In this document: one piece after another, positions 46,003 to 58,517 of the stretch
Layout of the letters: each line of letters begins with the position of its first letter
How positions within the stretch are numbered: position 1 is the stretch's first letter
Assembly: GCA_963576565.1 (NCBI GenBank)
Contig: OY755044.1
Span: forward strand, 40,011,235 to 40,075,234
Length of the DNA: 64,000 nucleotides
From: Aspidapion aeneum
Taxonomy: Eukaryota > Arthropoda > Insecta > Coleoptera > Brentidae
Direction: 5' to 3'
Made by a program: the position numbers and the translations under genes
The notes under the pieces: generated by a model
What the model was told of the DNA's origin: nothing
What the model saw: only the letters and a program-made list of their open reading frames with translations
Databases searched by the model: none

Positions 46003-46592
46003 AAAAAATTCCCGTTACTAAAGCTTTAGTTTGACTTTTTTAATCTCGTTATTTTGGCATTTTTAAGGTTGGGGGAACAACGGCCAAAACATCTTATTTA
46101 TAGGACAACGTTTTTTCATGTTTTAAAATCATTTGATTTCACTACTACCCGCTAACATTGGGGTGTCCTTCCCCCCATCCTCCTATTCGGGACGCTGATA
46201 TTTGGAAATTCTCTTGGCAGTGTTTTTTTATTGATTACGATAATTCATAACTTCTTAGAGTGGCTCGAAACCACCTAAAACCGTCTAACATTAACTAACA
46301 AAAACCTGCAGGGACGATGATAATAATCTTTTACTAATCTGCCAGGAACAGTTGCGTTCTTTTTCGGACTATTAAGGGCTCGTTTTCACGGATCTACTAA
46401 TAATATTTTTCTGTTTCCTTCGTTATAAATACCATTTTACAATGCATCGATGTAAACATTTTTTTAAAACTTAGCTGCTTAACAAGTTTTAGGTATATCG
46501 AATTCTAAAAAATAACATACAGACAGCACACTTCGTCCCAGGGATGTATATTTTATATCCATTTTACGTTGGTACGTCCTGGGACCAATAAA

Positions 46593-46640
46593 GTAAGGTC
46601 ACTATATAACGGAAGGAACTTCGTTATATAATGACCTTAC
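46593..46640. repeat. 48-bp hairpin flanked by AATAAA duplication
   Basis: GTAAGGTCACTATATAACG and its complement (one mismatch) enclose GAAGGAACTT. AATAAA lies directly on both sides (46587-46592 and 46641-46646). It may be another minimal inverted-repeat element; the duplication is short and AT-rich, so chance is possible. Confidence 0.45.
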
Positions 46641-46989
46641 AATAAAATGCGTAATATATACTTACAGGGTTTTCCCGTAGATTTTTACACCATATCTAAA
46701 ACGTTTATTTGAATAGATATCAAAATATATTATTATTATAATAAAAATGTTTATAATTTTTTACATAGTTTCAGATTCTAAAGGTCAAAATTTCACAGGT
46801 TGATGGTTTTTTTTTAAATAGAACACCCTATATATTATTTTAGATTTTAATAGATCTTTTCTTTCTGATTTCAAAAATATATACGTTGGGATTATTTCGT
46901 TCATTAGTCTTGGAGATATCTGCGTTTAAAAGTTTTAAAAACTTATACTCTTTAAAACATCAAGGCAGCCATGAAAAAGACAATCGCAT

Positions 46990-47399
46990 CAGTGGCGTGT
47001 CGTATAGGGGGCCAGGGGGAGCGAACGCCACCCCCCCCCCTATAGAAAAACTAAATTTAACGCAAAAACAAATGGTGCCCTTAGCTCTTTAAGATAAGTC
47101 TCAGGTTACATCATCGTCATCCGGCGCCATTATCAATATATCCGTTATTTCTCTAACATTGATTCGGAGTAAATAAAATAATCATTACAGTATATCACAA
47201 AAAAATATATTAGTAGATGAATATGCTCAACGACAACGATATTTGCATAAAGTTGCATTCAGTCGTTCAATTTTTAAATTTACATATAGTGTTATTATTT
47301 TAAAAAAAGGTTTGTTATTTATTTGACTCCCTTACCTATATTTGCGCCCCTTAAGGTATTCGCTCCCCCCCCCGCCCTTTTATCCACGACACGCTACTG
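46990..47399. mobile_element. hAT-type MITE, 410 bp
   Basis: The ends CAGTGGCGTGTCG and CAGTAGCGTGTCG (right end as complement) are flanked by AATCGCAT at 46982-46989 and 47400-47407, an exact 8-bp target duplication. Next to each end is a G/C run (GGGGGCCAGGGGGAGCGAA and its diverged complement). No coding capacity. Confidence 0.9.
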
Positions 47400-47734
47400 A
47401 ATCGCATTGACACAAAAAGTGTTGCTGTTGCTTTTGTAAGGTATATAATTTGTTAATATTTATCATCCGTGGTGATTCTGTGTAGTAATGTGTGGCGCCG
47501 CAAGCCAGTATAAACAAAAAATAATAAAAATTTTTAGAAAATGATAAATATCTAATTCTCCATCGGTAATTTTCTACATAGCCTCCTAGATAATAAATAC
47601 AATTTTGTATAGTTCTTATAACTTTTCTGTGAATAGCTTGATAGAGTGAGCAGAATTTCCATTGAGATCGACGAATGTCTGTTCTATTTTCTCTTGTAGA
47701 ATTTGAATTGTTTCCAGCCTGTTCTAAATACTTT

Positions 47735-47875
47735 GTGTTATTACCAAAAATATCGTAGGAGATTTCATTTCTGAGATATTTACAAAAAACTGTTCTCAAG
47801 GCTGATATATAATGGCTTGACTTGAAGTGTGCTAATAGGCTAGCTAGGAAGGTATCAGATCCATCATGGATCCAT
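47735..47875. repeat. Partial inverted copy of the 44650 repeat
   Basis: The complement reads GGATCCATGATGGATCTGAT, ACCTTCCTAGCTAGCC, and TATCAGCCTTGAGAACAG, matching 44650-44780 with scattered differences. The minus-strand frame through it is a by-product. Confidence 0.75.
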
Positions 47876-47899
47876 TTATTTTCTACCTATATCAGTGGT

Positions 47900-48703
47900 T
47901 GTTTTTGCACCGTCTGACGTTTTAATTAGACCGAAACTTTAGAAGTTATACGAGAAGTTATTATTTCCTTTTTGGGAAACGTGGTTTCCCGAGAGGGCGA
48001 TAGGGGGAGCCTTGGAAACGCGCGCCCTTTTAATAAAAATAATTGGCTATTAGCTTTTATTAAGTCAAGATCTTTGTTTTAATCATACCAATAAGGAAAT
48101 CAGAAAAGCAAGGTAATTTATTTGATTTAGAAATCAGCTTAAATTCTGAATTTATTTAAATTAAAAATTTAGAATAAAATAGTACCTATTTATGTTATTT
48201 GGGTATTTTTGGTCGGTTAATTCCATTTCAAACCACGGATTATAGAATATTGACGGATTGGATTTGACAAAAGTAACAGCGGTAAATCAAAAATGCAGCC
48301 ATTTTAACCATTAACATTTCGTTCTCTGGTTTAAAAATGTCAGATGCTTGTCAACCGTTGTTTTTGTTTATTTGTTTTTGCTAGTTTTTCCAATTAAATT
48401 TGGGATCCACATCTAACTATCAAAAACTGTTTAGGGACTTAAGACATTATTCTTTCCATTAAACTTAGTAGGAAAAGTTCAAGATTTACTTTATTTTCCA
48501 ACAAAAAAAGAACAAAAATAACAACCAGGCACTAACAGCCTCCGCCATCTTAACAAGGCCGCGATAAAATCAAAGTCTAGCGAGTTTGACGGAGTTTGAC
48601 GGAGTTTGGCTAGGCTACCTAAACCAATTATCCGCTTTTTCAAAGGTAATTTCAAACGCACGGTGTACCCACTCTTTTTATTTTGGTTGGTTGTAAAATA
48701 CAA

Positions 48704-48736
<33 letters not shown>

Positions 48737-50129
48737 GTTCAGTCTGTCCTATAGATCTGCTTTAAACGTATATTTCGTTATAAGCAGTTTCGGTTAACAT
48801 GAAAAACAATGTCTGAAAAAACAAACTCTTTGACCGCGCCAACTTTTAGCGGTAACAAAGGGTCATTTTTGTTAAACTAACCTCACTTTTTGTTAACAGT
48901 TTAATTTTAAGAACACAAGTAGCTAACCTAAAGAACAATAAATACAAAGTTATCAAAACATTTGCACCAGTATTTACTAAAGGGTCTAAAATCATATGTT
49001 TTACAATTCCAGATATAAAAGTCTAGATTTTGGTTGAAGGTTACACCTTGCAACGCAGGCCATATTTTTTGTATTACATTATATCCACAAAAACTTTAAA
49101 AATTAAAAAATATTATCTGGGGGTAAGGCAGTGCCCCGCCTAGTTTGCGCACACTGCTATACCATCTTTTCTTAAAACATTTCAGCCCATATTTGAGCTA
49201 TCTATAATTCTACTTTAGAACTACGATACTACGAAACTCAACCTTTGCAGAGTCGTAGACCTTGACAAAGTTAACAACTCCTTTAAGTTCCACGGACTTC
49301 CACAAAAGTAGCTTTGCTCACTTCCAGAAAAGCTAAAGAGCTGAGCTGAGCTAAAGGAAAAAATTGACTGAGGCTATTATCACATAATATAGTAATAAAA
49401 AACCTTAAAGGAGCAACCTTAATAATACTTGCGATTCTCTTTTTACTATTGGTTTCTTAATACTGATGATCTATTTGTATTAAGGATAAAATCTTGGATA
49501 AAATACATTTGAAACAAACTGCCCATTTATCTACACGTAAGGTCACACTTAACAAATGGACTGAAAATCAACGATTTCCAGCGAGACAACGTTTATCTTG
49601 TCCCTATTTCCATTATCCACAGATAAACTTAGACTCACCCAGATTTATATCGCTCTTTGTTTTATTGCACAAATAAATTACCTATTATAAACTTTTTCAA
49701 GTTACAACAAAACTATCTGGGTTTCTCCTAGAAAAACAAAAATCAGTAATTTGCCAGTGGTTTGTAAGAAAAAACTAATATTTGTTTAACAAAATTTGAA
49801 AAACATCTTTTTTACAAACAACCCTGCGACGTTTCGAGTGTTTTTCTGCAATCGTTTTTAAGCTTTCCAATTATATAATTTTCAAATTATTCTTTTACCA
49901 ATACTATTTACTTGTTTGTTATTGATTTATTTATTTCTGACAAACTTTTGAAAGTTTATCAAAACAAATGATATACCAACAGTAACATGATATTGTTGCC
50001 AGATCTTGACAGCTATTTTCTCCGAAATACCATTGAACGTTCTGTATTTTTTCCTTCTCACCTGTTTCGCTGCACATGACGGAATAACGAAAAACTTCGT
50101 GAAGACGAGAGATCACCTTGTATTCCTCT
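47900..50129. other. No recognised gene; CT microsatellite at 48706-48735
   Basis: AT-rich sequence. A (CT)n run of about 15 units lies at 48706-48735. A short tandem GAGTTTGACG motif is at 48587-48607. Open frames show no motif. Confidence 0.4.
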
Positions 50130-50325
50130 ACTTTCCCACTACCAGCCCGAACACGGGTCTAAAACAGCGAAAAATATTTCAAGACACTGCACTGCTCAAA
50201 ATATACTTTAAAGTATTTCACTTCTGTACTTCCCCACTACCAGACCGAACACGGGTCCAAAACAGCGAAAAATATTTCAAGACACTGCACTGCTCAAAAT
50301 ATACTTTAAAGTATTTCACTTCTCT
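50130..50325. repeat. 98-bp tandem duplication
   Basis: Two adjacent copies begin near 50130 and 50228 and share CCCACTACCAG, CGAACACGGGT, CAAGACACTGCACTGCTCAA and ATACTTTAAAGTATTTCACT. They differ at about four positions, so the duplication is fairly recent. A frame across both copies shows the repeated peptide and is not a gene. Confidence 0.93.
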
Positions 50326-50374
50326 CTTACACACATTAAGCACATTAAGCAGCCTGTAAATCCTATAGCTTTTA

Positions 50375-50541
50375 TCCATGCTGTATAGTGGTTGCATCGC
50401 ACACCGGCGCGGCGGTCATAGTTCGATTTCTGGCGAGGTACTTGGATGTTTGTGATTGTTTAAAATACTTGCTCTAACTTTGCGAAACTGGGCGATTGAT
50501 CCTAATTGGATGAAAAGTCCCAGTATAAAAAAAATATAAAT
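50375..50541 (+). mobile_element. tRNA-derived SINE
   Basis: A polymerase III A-box-like string GTATAGTGGTTGC (50383-50395) and a B-box-like GTTCGATTTCTGG (50421-50433) are spaced as in a tRNA. They are followed by an unrelated body with AACTGGGCGATTGATCCTAA and a tail GTATAAAAAAAATATAAATA. The GCGCGGCGGTCAT between the boxes keeps tRNA-like character. No duplication was resolved. Confidence 0.55.
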
Positions 50542-50544
50542 AAT

Positions 50545-52500
50545 ATCTGTTGGTATCGTGTGTCATTAGATTCAAATCCACATTCCTAAACAAACCATAC
50601 CAAACAAAAAACTGGAACACGCCTAACCCTTTGTTTAAGGCTAGTATGTCACTCACTGAGGTTAGAATATCAGTTTACCAATATATTATAGAAACTTTAA
50701 ATTATTTCGTTCCTATATTCAATAATATAACACCCAAAAATATTTTTTTTCAATCACTGGAAAATAGGTTATTGTTTTATTTATAAAAAACTGCAACAAC
50801 GACAGGAACCCGTTAAACATTGCATCGAACCTAACAAAATGCCTTTTGTGTCGTTTTGAATATAATAGCATTTGTGACAGTATGCCAAATTTCCTTTACT
50901 TATAATAGACATAAATTCCTTTAAAAAATATTATTTAAAAACTTAATGATCTATTTTGTTTTTACTGTTTCGTTATTTTTTGAATTTAAAAAGTACATAT
51001 TTGTATTTTTTTCATATTACATTTACATGTTATTATACAGGGTTCGTCAACGATCGTTTGGCCATTGAAAAATATGTGTACTAAAGTAAGATCGCTATTT
51101 AAATCAATGGCACTAAGAGACATAAATAGTCAAGTTAGCAATTCAAGAAAATGGTTTTACCGGCTGAGTAGGCCAAAGACAGCGATGCATAAAATCTTTA
51201 AAACCCCTTGATTTGAATTGCTATAGCGCCATCTCTTAGATTTGATTTGAACATAAGACATGATTTCAACTGTATGACTAAAAATCAATACTGCGAATCC
51301 GTATTTAAGTGTACAGGTAGAGTTTTCGAACATGGCAAAAACGTTAAGGGAGGTTACTACACGGACAAACTAAATATTCCACAAATTCAACTTTATGGAT
51401 AACAAATTTCTTGGTCTTAATGTGTACCGATTTATTCTCAACCAGAGTTAGAAACCAATACTGTAACGTGTCATTTTTACGTTTAAGACAACGTTACATA
51501 TTTGTTTATTTAGGTAAATAATCAAGGCTCTTTGTCTCGTCTTTCTGTACACAAATTAAGGGTATTTTATAGAGCTAGGTTTGGAGGTTATATAGTGTCC
51601 AAAAAGTTACCTTATAAAGGAGACATTCCATCGAATTACTGTGGACACTACGCACACCGTATTATCTGGACATCGTAATTGGAATTTAGGATCACAGGTT
51701 TCGGGAAAATCACATAAAAACTTTTGGTTGGTTTGTTTATCCGTAAAATTTCATGATTCCTTTTGACGTTGACGAAATTAAACAGCTGTACTGCTGGGGA
51801 AGGGCGGCGTTGCCGCATCACAAATGGTTTTAGTAACAGGAAGGAAACATTTGGATGAACATTTCATTCCCTTACGTTTATTTTCGAGGATATTGGGACA
51901 ATCCGAACCTCATAGCTAGTTGTGACAGCACGAAAACATATTTAGGTCCACGGTTTGACAAGTAACAACCGAGGCTCCGCCCACTTTGATATCTTTATTA
52001 ATTTGATAGGGAGAGGATGGAATAAATACGAGTCGTGCACTTTTGTAAATGGGAGATAAACGAGGGATAAAAACCAAGACTAAAAGAATAAACGAAATCG
52101 TGTGAGTTAACATCTGAACACTCTGGCGCCGAGCTTCTTAGCAGTAGTTCAGTGTGTATTTTTAGGTTCAGGTTCAGAAACAACTTTATTACTGTAGAAA
52201 TGTTTTACAAAAATGGCGTTAAACCATATGAATATTAGAGAAAACATTTATAAAGAGCAAAGGAAACTTTTGACTAAAACTGTAACTAAAGTACAACTAA
52301 ATTCTACACTTAGTATAGCTTTACTCATATAGGAATTGATTGAGTGTTCGAATATTTCTGGGTTTGATACAAGTTCTGATCTCCAGTATTTGATTTTACA
52401 GTCGATGGTTTCAATGCTGAGCTTCTTATAGTCCGTCTGGTTATTTTCCTTCTACTTGCTATGTCGGCAAGGGTCCGGTAAGCAAATGTTCGGTCTATGT
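50545..52500. other. No recognised gene
   Basis: Mixed sequence. ACAGGGTTCGTCAACGATCG at about 51039 resembles a MITE end, but no partner was found. A minus-strand stretch at about 52240-52430 can be read as KIKYWRSELVSNPEIFEHSI, which looks protein-like but matches no family I know. Confidence 0.35.
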
Positions 52501-53530
52501 ATGGAGGGTGTCTCGACGTCCTTGTTATAAAAATTCCAACCGTGGAAATAGATCCGACAACATCTCAATGCGCGTTTTACCCGTTTTCAATGTCCCCTTG
52601 GTCGGTGCTGCCCCCTATATACCGGTACGAAACTATTCAGGTATTTCCTCATTCGTTAGTTTGAAAACCGCGGGTTTTTTCTTCCAGTCTCGTTTTACTG
52701 TCCCCGCTCCCCACCACATTTGAAAAACGGTTTCCGGCCACTTCATTTTTTGTGTTCTGCCTGGTCTCTTGCTAACGAATTTTGGCTGGGTCGACAACAG
52801 TTTCTGGGATCGCCTTTGTTTTTGGTTTTTGGCACTGCAGCGAATTGCAGGAGATATCCCAGAAACTGTAGAAGTGAGTCCGTCGTGTTTTAGGCGTAAT
52901 CTGAAGTGACGCTCGCACCCTGTTGAAGGGGATTTAAGTCGGCCTACGCCATTTCTACGGAAAGAGCAGCGGTAAGTTCGATTTTATTTTTTTCATTTTT
53001 TTTACTATTTGAGGACTCTTCAAGATAATATTTGCCTCCCAAATTGTAATTATTTTTCGTGTGAAATGTACTTTTTTTTTTGACAAAAGACGTGGGGAAT
53101 TTTTTGGCGTTTTTATATTGTTCTTTTAACCACGTGTTGGATAAAAACTATATATTGTTTTTCTCCTTTGTCTACAGCCCTGTCCATTCCACCGACAGCT
53201 GTGCTGGACGCTGGTGGGAAGCCGGACGAGCCAGTTGTAACCCTGGGAAAGGTACGTAGGGTTATTTTAGTTCATCTGTTTAAATCTGCTGTATTTTATT
53301 GAGTCGACATGGGGTTCTCCAGGAAACTGAAACATTTCATTTTCCACAGGGTTTTTACGCTCGGGCAAGAAGCCAACAACCTTTTGACCACCATGTGCTG
53401 CCCTAGCACCATGTGCTAAGCAAGCACGAGGGGAGACGCGGGCAAACCAGGACCGGAGTAGCAGGAGGAGAACAAACCAGAGCAGCAGTAGTAGGGGAAT
53501 GTCTCGACAACAGAACTCCAGGTTTACAAA
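52500..53530 (+). other. GC-richer block with splice-like signals, possible transcript or leader
   Basis: A donor-like GCAGCG|GTAAGT (GT at 52971), an acceptor TTTGTCTACAG (ends 53177), a 73-bp candidate exon ending GGGAAAG|GTACGT (53250), and another acceptor TTTTCCACAG (ends 53350) follow each other in order. Joined, the pieces keep one frame for about 50 codons (LSIPPTAVLDAGGKPDEPVV in the middle exon), but an upstream stop leaves no ATG, so coding is doubtful. An AATAAA occurs near 53530. A non-coding transcript or a retroelement leader are alternatives. Confidence 0.35.
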
Positions 53531-53534
53531 ATAA

Positions 53535-56500
53535 AATATTTTTTTTATTTACCCATACAATAATCCAGGACCAAGGTAGGAGCAAGCTTAGATATAATTT
53601 TTTTTTACATATAATTTTCCATATAATTTTTTTCATTAAGTACAACTTTTGCATTTCTTGTAAACGCAAGATAAGGTATGACGTCATAACCCTAGTTTTG
53701 CGGCATATTTACTACATTGACTTGTTTTCCTTCATTTCATTTATTTAAGATAATTTTACTGTCAAATTTAAAGTGCCTTGCTATTTTGGCCCTATTTAAA
53801 GTTCCTTGCTATTTTGGCCCTGACTTGTTTGGTATTTTTCTCAGGTTTTACAATCAAAATATACAAGATGAACTAAATTTCTGTGTTATTTGTACAATCC
53901 AGTGAACCAACTTTGCAGAGACAAAAGAGAGATGAGGTTATATTTTTTTAGCGGTCTCCTTACATTGTTTTGCCTCATGGGGTAGATCTCGGACTGAGTT
54001 GCTGTCTGTCTCGTTCTACCTAACGTAGAATGATGACAACAGATATTTGGTCCAGACCTCCCCTATGACGGAATAATTTTGGAAGTATATATGTTTTTTT
54101 TTTAATCATTCATATAATTGAGTCCTACGCTACTGACTCAAACGTAGGTACACTATGACCTGTTAAAGGAGTCCATCTGCCTGTAAAGTGCTTCTATTTT
54201 TGTCATCTTAATTCAATCTTTTAGAATTTTTATTTTGTCTATTAGTCAATTTTTTTTTGGTTTTTTTTTTAATTACACAAATATTCTGGAAGCCTCGGAA
54301 GTAGGTAGAATTTCATTGTTTGGCTGCAACGTTTGGGTTGAACTGTATTTTATTTAAGATCTTCTTTGTAAAACATTGGTATTAAATAATGTGGCGCACT
54401 TAAACTTTTCTTATTTCTGAACCCCCCCCCCTTCTCCACTGTATAAAAGTTACCTAGCTGGAAAATACAGTTCTGCTTCCAGATATTTGTTTAATTATTC
54501 TATGGTTTTGTTGTGTCACAAGTTGGCAAATTGTCACTATCCTAATTACAGTGTCACAAAATGGCAGCAACGTCTTTAAGCTGCCACAAATGTCACACAA
54601 CGCATTTTAATAGGCCACAATACTTTGAAAAGTAACTATTACATTACAAATTACTTTACAGGAATTTACTTAGAAAACTGTAATTAATTACAACGAAAAA
54701 ATAATTATAAATTTCCTACTTGCAAAATAAAAAAAAGTAGTTGACAATTATATTTTTATTTATTTATTTCACTTTTTCATAATTTACAAAATGTGAAAAT
54801 GCTTAATTTAGGAGCCCTCTTCCTTCATAGTACATTCCGAACTTAAATTCAGTACGAAACGTGGATTGCTTTAAATAATAAAAGCAAAATAGCTTTCTAT
54901 AAATAATAACAATCACTATAGTAATTCAATTGCATTTTTGTAATTTCATTATAATTGTAAAATAATTTTTCAATTATTTTAAAAACTTAAATAATTGGAA
55001 TTACCATAACACCGCATTTCAACTTATTGTTTTTTTTTAAAGAGGAATGGCCCCTCTATTTATCCATCCCTAATCCCAAAAATGTTGTCCCCTATTCTGT
55101 TTCCTGGATAGTGACTTTTAGCAACTTGACTTCGTCAGTCGCCGCCAGGAGATCGACCACTGGAGCGGCATTTAAACGCGACTTTAATAAAAGAGCAAGG
55201 TTATTGTGTAACAAAAAATTATTAAAAAATTGAATTTTTCTTGATTTAATGTTTCCTGATTAAAGCTAAAATAACGAAATAAATAATGACTATTTCTTCG
55301 TCTTTTAAAAGTGGAAATCTTACTTTGATTGCTTCTGTTTAGTAGTAAAAAACTATTAATGAATTTTGAGTCACAGCGGCAAACGCTCCTGAATATGCGC
55401 GTCTTTGGTCCCTCACTGACTTCTTACTTTCCATAAGTTCATCCTTTTTGATACGCTTTTCATAAAGGCTAAACGTTCGAAGTCGAGCCCTGTATATCTT
55501 CAATAGTACTAAAGTTAGCAAAGATGGACAATTAATTAGAGACACCTACGTGTAAGCTAGAGATTATTCAGATGACAGTGACAAAGAAAAGAACAGAGAA
55601 ATTAATGCGGCGTGCTAAAAGACATTTGTTATCAAGGTCCAAAATGGATGTCATCCCAAGTCCGCACGCTAGCTTCACACCTGTTAGCTGTTTTAGCGGT
55701 GTAACGTTAGCTAAGCATTTTCCCTCTGCATCTTGTTTGAGCTTCTGAATATTCTGGAAATTTCCCACGAATATTTTACCACACATTGTTGTAACAATAT
55801 TATAGGTTGTACCTATGTATATCAACGTAAATTATTAAAGGAATTTAAAAAAATTACATTGGACATTAAGCATACCTACAACATAAAAATCAAAATAACA
55901 GAATTTCAGTTTTTTATAACAAAAACCGGAATGATTAGTAAAAGTTCCTATAGCCGAAATACAAAAAAAATTGCGTGAAAATCAAAAGCGTTAAATATTG
56001 TTTTTCTTGCATATCGTGGAAACCAGCTATTTTATGACAAAACGTACACCATAAATGTTTTGACTTATTCTTCCTTTCTTTCTGATTTTAAAAATATGTA
56101 ACTTGCCTTTACTATAACTAACAAGATTTTAAATAATATTTTGTTTCAAGGGTACATTTTGAAAGCCGGGACCAACATATCTTATAAATGTAAACTCATC
56201 AAGGAAACAAATTATTGGAAAATTAATTGTTAGTTTGACAATTTATTTTGAAAATAAGGAAATCCACCAAAATTACAACAAACAACATTGTTTATACCTA
56301 CAGGGAGTACAAAAAAATTAAAAAACAGTAAAGTTATATTTAATAATCTAAACGTTATTATTTGCTATGTTTTACTGAAACTAAAAAATAAGATTTCTGT
56401 TGGAGAAGGAAAGTTAGCCGGTCCTATACCCCCCGGATCCGTCACTGATTCTATGACTATACTTTAATTTTTTTAATAGAAATTTTCGTTTCTTTTTTGT

Positions 56501-56636
56501 TCTCTCTGTTTTATATTTAAAGATTAGAAATCCTCTAGATTTGTTAAATGTTAATATTTTCAAAATATATTGTCGAATAAACTACTAATTGTTGATTAAT
56601 GAGTTTGTCCCCTCCACCATTTTGATGGGTGTATTA
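53535..56636. other. No recognised gene
   Basis: AT-rich sequence. GGATCCGTCACTG at about 56437-56449 resembles the right end of the hAT MITE at 62840-63027 without its left partner. A stretch of AATTAC/GTAATT strings at 54620-54970 may be an old MITE. Open frames at 55027-55825 carry no motif. Confidence 0.35.
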
Positions 56637-56638
56637 TA

Positions 56639-57152
56639 CAGGGTGTTTCGAAATTAATGGTACATCCAAAAGTAGGCGAATCCTTGGCTTATTTCATAAC
56701 TAAAATGTTACATAAATATGGATGTTAAAATTTTAATTAAAAAAATATTTTTGCATCGTCATTTTCAAACCACTCTAAATATTTTTATGAAATTTGGTAC
56801 ACGTCCTTTGTGCATCATTTTCTGATGTATCACACTTTTTAAAATTTTTAGCAGTGGCGTCTGTGTGGGGCTTGGATTTAATATTTTTGAAGAAAAAATA
56901 CACTACTTTTTCTTTAAATAAAAATTATTTTTAATATCCCCGTCTAATTTAGAAAAAATTCGCCCCTGCGATTTATTTTTGTACGGTGCACCGTTTACGA
57001 GCAAAAAAACCCATTTTAATGCACATTACTGGAAACACATAACCCATTTAATTACCATTAACCACCTGTATTTCGGAAACAAAGCTTTTTCGGTCCCATG
57101 TTTATATAACATTTTAGCTATGAAATAAGCCAAAGAATCGCCTACCACCCTA
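56639..57152. mobile_element. MITE with CAGGGTG end and inverted arms
   Basis: TA (56637-56638) precedes CAGGGTGTTTCGAAATTAAT. The arm AGGCGAATCCTTGGCTTATT, TCATAACTAAAATGTTA is matched by its complement at 57065-57145, and the right end is CACCCTATA. Arms are of unequal length at the termini. No coding capacity. Confidence 0.65.
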
Positions 57153-57686
57153 TATATTTAAGATATTAGAAAGAAAATAGGATTTTAAAAATCTAATAAC
57201 ATGATACTTTAATTTTATCCGAAATAACAAAAACGTCGATCTTAATCATAATTTTAAATAGCTCAGCGACAGAAAGAACTCCTAGTTCCTTGATTTTGAA
57301 AAAATAATGCACGATTGTTTTAAATATTAGCGGTAGGGTTAGTTAATTAGGAAGTATAGTTTAGCTTATGTAGTTTCTTGCAAGTTTGCATACATTCTCT
57401 GAAATACATTGGTTCATTTTGCTCAAGATGATTACATATTTAGTAAATCCACAGCAAAGGTTATTATGGTAATACCTAGTTGTTTACAATTCATTTCAGT
57501 TATTCCTTAACCAATCTAAAATATAAAGACATCGTAAAAAGCGTACTCAATATATTTTGCCAGAATAAAATTTCTTAGATTTATTTGGAATTTATCATAA
57601 AAATGAATATTTACCCAACAAAACTGAAAGTACACGTATCGCTTTAAATTTATCTTGTTATACAGCTTTTAATTCAAAACTCTTAA

Positions 57687-58205
57687 CCCTTTCCGGACGG
57701 CCGACGGACCTTATTACTTACCAAGGAAATATGCCGCCCAGACTAAGGACACTCATCGTAAAGGCAAGCTTGATTGACGATGAGTGACCTTAGCCCAGAT
57801 GGCTGTCGCATATGATCGACAACACGCATATAATTTTTAGACTTGGTATGCAGACTGCTGTTGCAGCTTTTGCGTTCATGCACTTGACCACTCAGGCAGC
57901 TGACGCATATGGTCGACACAGTCGACTATATGCGACAACAGACCATCTTGCAAATTTAGTTGTGTGTCCAGTGCAGTGCTAGTGTTATCACGGCTTTCGC
58001 GTCAGTATATTTGTATATTCTAGTTTTTTAGTAGCTCTATTATTTAGAAGTGTTTGTTTTTCTTAATACATTACACTTTTACAATAAAAAACATGGTTTT
58101 TAACATTTAACTACAGGGAAACATAACTTCGGAGTAGTGTCGCACATAGTCGACCGCCGTCTCTGCGGCACGGTCAAATCTTCGTCCGTAGGAGGAAGGA
58201 AAGGG
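57687..58205. mobile_element. Non-autonomous piggyBac-like element
   Basis: The termini are CCCTTTCCGGACGG and the complement of CCCTTTCCTTCCTCC, each bounded by TTAA (57683-57686 and 58206-58209), the piggyBac target duplication. Internal strings GCATATGGTCGAC, GTCGACTATATGCGAC and GTCGCACATAGTCGAC recur in both orientations and may be transposase-binding subterminal repeats. No transposase frame in 519 bp. Confidence 0.8.
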
Positions 58206-58517
58206 TTAAAAACATATGTTTTAAATATAAAAATACAACCATTTAGAACTTAAAATTTTGCAGTAAAAGAATAATGTCGATTGTTCATTGAGTGGTAAAA
58301 AGGGTACGGCTTTATTGGGTTTAAAAAAAATCTATTTATCTATTTTTAATTTAAACCCATGGACAAAGTAACAGTACACAATGGTCTTTTAAAGTTGAAT
58401 TTTTCTTAAAATTTGTTTTTTTTTTATAATTAACAGGTTCATTTTTCTTTGTATATAAAACCTTGTGATAAAAAAATCGCTATGGTAACTTAAATCTTTT
58501 ATTATTTTTGTCTTCAG

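Noticed and set aside
46660..46845. Possible MITE between ACAGGGTTTTCCCG and AACACCCTATA
   Set aside because: Only about seven bases match as inverted ends and no longer arms or duplication were seen.
47380..47799. 139-codon minus-strand frame
   Set aside because: It covers the end of a hAT MITE and part of a dispersed repeat and has no protein motif.
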